A DNA stretch of 64,000 nucleotides from Mucor racemosus (Eukaryota > Mucoromycota > Mucoromycetes > Mucorales > Mucoraceae). This document shows positions 57,432 to 64,000 of this stretch, in pieces. Position 1 is the first letter of the stretch; each line of letters starts with the position of its first letter. The DNA lies in assembly GCA_027405735.1 (NCBI GenBank), contig JAPEHQ010000020.1, positions 930,001-994,000 on the forward strand. Reading direction: 5' to 3'. Both the position numbers and the translations under genes were made by a program. A model generated the notes under the pieces. The model saw only the letters and a list, made by a program, of their open reading frames with translations. It was not told where the DNA came from and did no database searches.

Positions 57432-57997
57432 TGTAGAAGGTGATAGCATATGCTAGTTGATGCATTACAACATAGTATATGACTCATATTTTTTCTAATG
57501 ATCATTCTTCCAAAAAAAAAAGCCGAACAATCTCCGGAAGCGGCCATCTAACACCATTTCCAAGCTTTAAATCTCTAGAAAAAATCACCGGACAGCCCGG
57601 ACGCGGTTGTTTAAATATTCCAAGCAGCTATAAGATGCAGGTATCGAGATTTCATACAAAAATTAAGGTTCTAGACTGTATTGCTATTAATTATTCAAAG
57701 GCTTATTTTAAGTAGAGCATAAATATAACCTACAACATTATTAGCCTAATAACGGATTTAACTTGAAAAGTATAAGATGATACAACCAGATTCAAAAAAA
57801 GTCCATAAAATCACAAATTTAAAGGATTTACAGTATATATAAAAGCACTGCTGTAATAGATCAATTGGGTTGTCAATCTGGATATATAATATGGAGGATT
57901 ATATAAATGACTTTGATTCTATGATTGGTTATGAGAGGTTGGTGTTACTAATTATAATTGCTATTACTAGTATACGATTATTACCTATGATTGATTA
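57432..57997. other. Non-coding stretch with GC-richer patch
   Basis: A GC-richer patch at 57520-57610 holds two imperfectly repeated lines (about CGGAAGCGG...CCAAGC and CGGACGCGG...CCAAGC). Otherwise AT-rich; no gene recognised. Confidence 0.35.
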
Positions 57998-58425
57998 TGC
58001 AGTAAAATAAAGGGGTAAAAAAAGCGATAAAAGAATACTGTTAAAATCCTTCTTTATTAAAATATGAATTATGTGCCATAAAATGGTTATTCTACGCCTC
58101 TATTTATATTATTTGGTGATTATTTACTATTTGGCAATTGTGTTGCAATTGCCAATGATTCCATTAATTTTGAGTATAAATTTTGAGTTGTTTGGTTATT
58201 GATTTGGTGGATCAAGGATGGTGTTTTAAATATATTCTGTCAATCATGCATTCAGAACAGCCCTTACTTGTTCTACTTGATAAGCATGTAGTTTTTGTGT
58301 TTTTTATTTGGGATATCCTACATTACTTTAGTATTTTAACATTTCTTATTCGAGTATTATACCCTTGCTATCTTCATGCAATTGTCTATTTACTATACAG
58401 TCTTATCTTTGATAGCATGGTTATA
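57998..58425 (-). mobile_element. Partial LTR related to 25806-26440
   Basis: Starts TGCAGTAAAATA and, in reverse, follows the LTR of block B (without the MITE) for about 430 bp to the CATGCTATCAAAG word, then diverges. The other end is missing, so no target duplication can be defined. It provides the empty site for the second CACTA MITE. Confidence 0.7.
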
Positions 58426-58619
58426 AGTAACAATAATAAATAAATAAGTAATAATATATATTTATTTGGATTGCGGTTATAAATATAAAAAGGGAGAAGG
58501 AAGATCAGATAAATTCACTAATGTGCAATCGATCCGTTCTTGGTTGTTATTTATATATGCGATTTGCTTATGTAATGTAACTGGATCATTACAAGTACAG
58601 TGCGCAATAAATATATTGA

Positions 58620-58911
58620 TGTACAGTAATGATTTGTAATTTTGAACTAACAACAAAGGTGGATAATATGCTTATAGATATTATTCTTGTTATTATAAAT
58701 TGGTGATCACTGGATTGATGAAGGTTGATGTTCTTATTTGTAAATTAGATATTTATTAATTAATTAATGAATAAATAAAAGTAAAGGGAGTGTAACAAGA
58801 CAGATAAATCTACAAGGGATCATGTAATGATTTCCTTGTAGTATTTATATAAGGAATGAGGCAAGGTTTTGCATGAATGAAACTGAAATGTTTGACTCAT
58901 TGCTCATTACA
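58620..58911 (+). mobile_element. Solo LTR (292 bp) with ATTGA target duplication
   Basis: Begins TGTACAGTAATG and ends GCTCATTACA, with ATTGA on both sides (58615-58619, 58912-58916). It sits inside the 3' part of the split LTR: the solo LTR at 53437 has the uninterrupted ATATATTGAATTC at the same place. Distinct in sequence from the other LTRs here. Confidence 0.85.
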
Positions 58912-58916
58912 ATTGA

Positions 58917-58960
58917 ATTTTGATTTTAATCCTTTAGTCTTTATTTCGTATATATAAACA
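58917..58960 (+). mobile_element. 3' end of the split LTR
   Basis: Matches the last 40 bases of the LTR at 53437-53948 and ends AAACA. Together with 58603-58619 it completes the LTR that begins at 50990. Confidence 0.7.
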
Positions 58961-59275
58961 CATTTATCTGAATTTTATTTTGTTGAATGCCAAATTTAAA
59001 ACTGTACAAAAACAATTTAATGCACTGGTTTAACTTGCTTTGCAGTTCATGAGGTGTTAAGTGATTTTGTATTTTCATTTTTTCAATCATTTTTCGATCA
59101 ATCTGACAGGAAATCAATGCTGGAACTCAGTCATCATAGACTGTAAGCTATCCTCTGAACTATTATTTTGATTTCCTCGATGAAAAGTCAATATTTTTTG
59201 CTTAAACAAAGAATGCAGAGTAGCTTTTATCTGGATATATCTTTTGAATGTAAAAATCAATACCACACAAAGCCT
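58961..59275 (-). repeat. Repeat copy C, continuation
   Basis: Homologous to 24785-25060 of block B and contiguous in ancestry with 50091-50989. Ends in unrelated sequence near 59275. Confidence 0.72.
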
Positions 59276-60029
59276 TTTGTTTACAGAAAACGCCTAAGAG
59301 CGAGCAGAAAATGATAAAAATGACTATAACCCTGAGATACTCCTAAGTATGTTTCAAATAAATGATTTATCATTAAAAAAAACTGTAAAACTCATAAGTT
59401 TTTTTTATACAAAATGGATATAGAACCTTGAATAATGGAAGATTGATTTATGTTTTACGTATTATCGAGCAAACGACATATACATTGTTAGCATTGGTGA
59501 TAAGCAATTCTGCCATGTATTATGTTAAAAACACCTGTAAAAAAACATTGTAAAGTGTACCTATCCTATGAAAGATTGCAAGTTGATAAACTCATCAAGT
59601 AGCGTATGCTCTGAAAAAAATATTCTAAGATTGCAAATTACAGAATGTCCAATTTGAATAGATTTCCACTGCATAACCACAGCGTAAATAAATGGAATGA
59701 TCCACCTGTGGTTTCGATATATAGAAACACATCGAGATATGTATGATAGCTTGAATGCATTAATTATTATTATTATTATTATTTATGTACAGTAAAATAC
59801 TGGTGTCAAACCTAAGAAAAATATCACCGTAGTAAGAATAATGGGGAAATTTAAAAATTCAACCATTTTTATTGAAACAGTATGATACATAAATAAATGA
59901 TGTATGGGTATAATAACTATTAAATTTAAGATTGATAAAAAGTAATAGAAGGAATGACGATGAATAATAAACATTGTGTTTGAATAATTAATGGTTTGAT
60001 GATAAATTTATGTGTTAAACAGGCTGTTT
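59276..60029. other. Intergenic, 0.75 kb
   Basis: AT-rich with an ATT trinucleotide run (59763-59784). No supported ORF. Confidence 0.4.
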
Positions 60030-60269
60030 TTATGAGAAAAACCGGCACCAAAATTCATGGGAGAACAAGAAGGTGTCCACACCACAGTTCTGGCAAAAGC
60101 CAGATTCAAATTGAAATTCAGTATTAACGGCTGATGTTGTTGAATTTGATGTTGCTGTAGCAGGGTTATTTGAAGTAAATGGCGCAGAAGAAGAAGGAGA
60201 AGGAGAAAGAGAAGGAGAAGAGGAGGGAATACAGGTTTGTTTTTTGGTCATTGAAGAACAGCACTTCAT
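60030..60269 (-). CDS. Small hypothetical protein, 79 aa, with Cys pairs
   Basis: Begins MKCCSSMTKK, then a Ser/Pro/Thr/Asn-rich middle, then ESGFCQNCGVDTFLFSHEF and a final Cys. A CxxC pair plus N-terminal CC could bind metal or be acylated, but no family is recognised. Support: a TATATAA box (60342-60348) 73 bp upstream on the same strand and a sensible ATG. The ORF is short and partly low-complexity, so it may be chance. The ATG chosen is the second in-frame candidate, as the first codon of the longer frame is TTG. Confidence 0.45.
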   Translation of the reverse strand: MKCCSSMTKKQTCIPSSSPSLSPSPSSSAPFTSNNPATATSNSTTSAVNTEFQFESGFCQNCGVDTFLFSHEFWCRFFS

Positions 60270-60275
60270 GGTCAA

Positions 60276-62264
60276 TATATTAATCGAAAAAAGAGGAATA
60301 TTTTGATGATTTTCAAAAATCTGTTTAATGTAGGGGACGCTTTATATAGGGAAAATCTTTTGCTTTATAGGACAATCCTAAAAATCGAGAAATCGGGCTG
60401 TTTTCTCGATCCCTATGTAAAATTTGCCCAATTGAACTAGTTTGTAAAAAACAGTTTAAATTTCCAACAACAAGGCGCCTAAATCCTGTTTAGGCAAGAT
60501 CGCATTTTCCCTATAATGATGAGCGTGTTACCCTTAGTTTCTACGATATTCCATTTTTTGTTCTACATGGTTCCATTAAATCAGTATAAAAATAATGCAC
60601 AATTATACGGTTTTGATCGAAACAAATGTTTTAAAGAGTTTAGTACCATTTTTGTGTGATATTGGTATACCAACATACACCTCATCTTTACAACAATTCA
60701 TATATTCGCATGTCTAAGTCATTGAATTATTGTATTACAATCAAGAAAACCTTATGCGCCATTGGAAAAACAAATTTCACTTGAAGTTCGATTTGAAATA
60801 AACGAGCGAATTATACTGTATGAAACATCCACATTATCAGTCTTATAATGCTGCGTTTATGGAATTTATTCGATGATGTTCTTTTTGTTTTGAAGATATA
60901 AGATAGCTCACCATAACAAAGAATGAAAGAAGCATTTAGAATGAAAAAATATTTCTATTTGTGCTTTTGCGTACATCGGATAATATCCTCAAAAGGCCTT
61001 GCTATCCCTGTTTGATGATGTGAGAATTAACCATATTGACAATTTAAGTAATTGATACCATCTCGATGGAAATAACAACAATAGAATTTAACCGCAGACA
61101 ATCTCGATAGACAAAATAGGAAACCGACTAAAACTTTGAATAAAACAGGCTTTTATTTGGATGAAAAAAATGCCTTTAATTGCATAAAGGATCATTAAAT
61201 TTGCCCTTTTTGATATTTTTATATTTATCATCATCGATAAGTCAAGGTTTGAAATTCGATCATTACTTTTGTATGTATAGATGCATGTCATGTAATGAGA
61301 AAACAGCAACCGGCAGTTTTTAATTGACACGGCAGTTCGAAATGAGGGTCATTAGCATCAACGACAATTTCACAAATTCAAATAGTACTATATAGCCCAT
61401 GATAAATACTTGGTGTCGTTACGCTGATTAGAATATAGTAATATTTTAGTTTACTCCCCAATGAATGAACACCCAAACAATAACATAAAATCTCTAATAT
61501 TGGATAATAACATGATTTATACAAGAAAACACGTAAAAAAAAACGACTAAACAGCGGTGGTACTAAAATAATATATTTCGTGCATCAGAATTGTTTTTGA
61601 ATCATATTTACTTGAATAAGCTCTTTGCATGATCATTAGCAACCGAAATCTTGAGCCTTGCGAGTATAATAATACTTCTCTACATCTCTACATATATTTA
61701 TCGTGATTTTTTGAAATATGATTTGTGAAAACTACGCTTAAAAAAAGTCTGAAATACATAGAGTGGCGGCTGTATAATCAGCTCATATTTTTTATTTACT
61801 ATTTAATGCAAGAAAGAGCTATACGGTATATCAACTAATGCAAATTGTCATTTGGGTATTTTTGAGAATTTCATGCGAACGTAAAATCGCATTATTATTC
61901 AAATCGATATAGCTAACAAAAATTTGCGATAAAATGAATAATTAAGATAAATTGTGCCAATTAAAAAATTTCAGCAAGTATAAATATACTTTTATACTTT
62001 AAGATAAAATAATATAAAAAAATTGACGTTAGATTCATTTTGATAGACTTTAAACTCTCTTTAAAATTTAAAATTTGTAAAATCAGCTTTGTTTGGCGGG
62101 CCATTAAGAGTGCCAAAACTGATCAAAATACGGAACTTAACACATTTCACAGTGATGTAGAGCTAGAGCAAGTAGTGTTTTATCTAATCTATGAAATTAG
62201 TATTTTATAACATTGCTTACTGATATAGTAAATGTAGTTTATTTAAGACTAGAAAAACTGTCTG
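60276..62264. other. Intergenic, 2 kb
   Basis: AT-rich and without a supported gene. At 61640-61670 lies a word (reverse of ACTCGCAAGGCTCAAG) that recurs near 63805 and 63900; see findings. Confidence 0.4.
60342..60348 (-). promoter_or_regulatory. TATA-like box of the 79-aa gene
   Basis: TATATAA read on the minus strand in a slightly GC-richer context, at a plausible distance from the start codon at 60269. Confidence 0.35.
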
Positions 62265-63145
62265 TCAAAGCATACATTCATTGAAAAAAATTGCAAAATC
62301 TAGCCCGCAGGATGACTCCGTAATTGAGCCTGGCGAGATCGAACGGCTAGGTCTCTTACATACTATGATATATCTAAGTTTTTAATAAAATAGTATTTGT
62401 TTTCAACTTTTTCTTATATTTAACCATGTGCGGTCTGAAAATTCAGTTTTTGAAGCGGACATTTTCGGGGCTCATTTTACCCTTACCATCACTCATGATT
62501 TTGATCAAAAAACAGAAATATCAAATTTTGATACCAGAATCAACGTTTAAATATACTACATTATGAGAGAAAATTGTAGCCATAACTAATACACATTTTA
62601 TAAAAGCTTAATATTAAATGTTAAGTAATAAAAATTTGTGTTTTTGTCCCAAAAACGGAATTTTGGTTAAAGAATTTTCATGTAATGTTTTGCAATAAAA
62701 ATGTTTGTTATTTTTTATTAAGCAAATATAGTGCTAAAGGTTGTATATGCATGTATTTTTTTTTACGATTGGTAGTATAATTGACTATAAATTTGCAAAA
62801 TCAGAAAAAAAAAATCGAAAAGTATAAAAATTAACGATCTGGACAAGAATAATTTTTGATATTAATATTCCGCTTATAAGCCCCGTAAGTCTTAAAAATA
62901 AGAGATTTGACAATATTTGAAAACTTCTTCAAGAATCTACGATGTTGTACCCACTCGATTCAAGCTTATTACTTTAAATATTTACATCTTTTAAGACTGC
63001 GCAGTAGTTTATTTATCGATAATAAATTTTTACTTTCTAATTATCGTGCTAGAGTTGATTTACATTAATTTTTCGTCGAACTTCTCTAATGTCATAAACA
63101 TAAACATGGCCATCATTGGAGACAATAACTAAGCGTAACAAGATA
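62265..63145 (-). repeat. Repeat copy D (R module, partner and dynein scrap)
   Basis: R module at 62265-62520, its partner to about 62960, then 62960-63145 with the end of the dynein fragment (DGHVYVYDI readable on the minus strand at 63075-63125). Same orientation as B and C. More diverged than A-B. Confidence 0.75.
63075..63140 (-). pseudogene. Dynein intermediate chain scrap, copy D
   Basis: About 20 codons: a SNDGHVYVYDI-type strand, the end of the last WD repeat. It breaks off at 63145. Confidence 0.5.
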
Positions 63146-63159
63146 AGGATGCTAATCAT

Positions 63160-63240
63160 ATGATATATTCATTAAAAAATTGCTAAAGCGAGCCCCCAGG
63201 ATGACGCCGTAATTAAGCGTAGCGAGATCGAACGGCTAGA
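63160..63240 (-). repeat. R module fragment
   Basis: Only the GC-richer 60-80 bp of R (AAGCGAGCCC...GACGCCGTAATTA...GATCGAACGGCT) is present. A lone, well-kept copy of this core suggests it can exist apart from the rest of the module. Confidence 0.7.
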
Positions 63241-63284
63241 TACTATATTAATCAAATATAATAATACTATTAATTTGTACTTAC

Positions 63285-63527
63285 CAGATTCAATCAATCG
63301 GTAAAGCAGTATTGCCGCTGTCCCTATCTCCGTTTCTTGTACAGAATGCAGTGGTCTTAGAAAAATTCCAGCATTAGATTGACTGATGTACGGGCTAAAC
63401 ACTATTAATGGCTCATCGAAGAGCATGCACGAGAGGCTAGAAACGGCAATTGCCAAGGTAGACGCTATATCTCTTGATTGTACAGCTTTGTGGTTTCTAA
63501 CAGAGACATATCGAGAATTCAGACGTA
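63285..63527 (-). pseudogene. Orphan exon of an unknown gene
   Basis: On the minus strand an open frame reads NSRYVSVRNHKAVQSRDIAS, then MLFDEPLIVFSPYISQSNAG and TAAILLYRLIES, ending at a strong splice donor (CTG|GTAAGTAC at about 63285). Composition and the donor site look like a real exon. Downstream sequence is the R fragment and copy D; upstream it is cut by a C10-rich run at 63533. So the gene appears broken or partial. The family is not recognised. Confidence 0.35.
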
Positions 63528-63530
63528 AAA

Positions 63531-64000
63531 ATCCCCCCCCCCATTGACGGCTTTGCTGGTTGTTTTAATGAAGCATTATTCACGGTTTACAAGATAAAGA
63601 ACGTAACATCAAATCATTCTGTATGTGTGTTTAATTGGTAGTAAACAAAATGAAATGCATGTTATGCCCAACATTGAACAACATATAGTGCAATACAACT
63701 TAAAAAATGACCCTTCTATTCCCATTATATAGCCAATATTGGTATAATATCTTGATGTACGATCTGTCTTTTATGAAATCACCTGAAGCAATCTATTATA
63801 CTCGCAAGATTCAAGTTTTGCTTGAATATGGTAAGTTGTAGTACAAATTGACTAAGCTGTATGGCATTTACTAATATGGTAATTATTATACTAGCAATTT
63901 ACTCGCAAGGTTCAAGTTTTCGCTGGAGCGTATGTATTTGACAGTTAATAGCAATAAAACTTTGTTCATTTTCACATTTATAAACTGAATGGTATCTATC
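63531..64000. other. Right edge, mostly non-coding
   Basis: A short exon-like plus-strand frame (about 63705-63830, SQYWYNILMYDLSFMKSPEA) ends at GTAAGT (63831) and may belong to a gene off the window. A 30-bp sequence is repeated at 63803-63830 and 63899-63925. Confidence 0.3.

Noticed and set aside
57200..57547. 115-codon ORF over the hAT MITE
   Set aside because: Crosses the MITE border, so it cannot predate the insertion; no domain.
1..64000. CRISPR arrays, operons, bacterial-type ribosome binding sites
   Set aside because: No spaced direct repeats of CRISPR type, and gene structure is clearly eukaryotic with spliceosomal introns.

Overview
The window looks like a stretch of an AT-rich, repeat-laden fungal nuclear genome. 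Single-gene intron/exon structures, short introns (about 45-90 nt, GTRNGY...YAG), no operons, and the protein set (MUS81, COP9 subunit 1, CYSTM protein, Sel1-repeat protein, TMEM164-like protein, F-box/LRR-type protein) point to a fungus. The style of the genes and the abundance of non-LTR, LTR and DNA-transposon debris suggest an early-diverging lineage such as Mucoromycota; that placement is inference.

Layout. 1-4824: an uninterrupted two-ORF LINE (non-LTR) retrotransposon on the minus strand, running off the left edge. 4825-11463: repeat block A. 11464-23925: an island of host genes, all on the plus strand (aldo-keto reductase, TMEM164-like, unknown low-complexity protein, MUS81 nuclease, WW protein, F-box protein). 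23926-31260: repeat block B, an inverted copy of block A, so the 12.5-kb gene island sits between long inverted repeats. 31261-49390: second gene island (Sel1-repeat protein, SAM methyltransferase, MIT/coiled-coil protein and COP9 signalosome subunit 1 on minus; a 941-aa multipass membrane protein and a CYSTM protein on plus). 50091-59275: a nested pile of mobile elements around a third copy (C) of the repeat. 59276-64000: mostly gene-poor, with one small Cys-containing ORF, a fourth repeat copy (D) and an orphan exon.

Blocks A, B, C and D share a family that I could not classify. It contains a conserved module R with a small hairpin, a GCACAA-word-rich module, and a decayed fragment of the C-terminal WD-repeat of dynein intermediate chain, which looks like a captured host gene piece. 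Comparing copies gives empty sites, so several insertions can be defined exactly: two CACTA-type MITEs (3-bp duplications), solo LTRs with 5-bp duplications, a Tc1/mariner-like MITE (TA), and a hAT-like MITE (8-bp duplication).

Exon models were built by hand from splice signals, reading-frame continuity and family knowledge; every model listed closes in frame from ATG to stop. No database search was possible, so family names rest on motif recognition.
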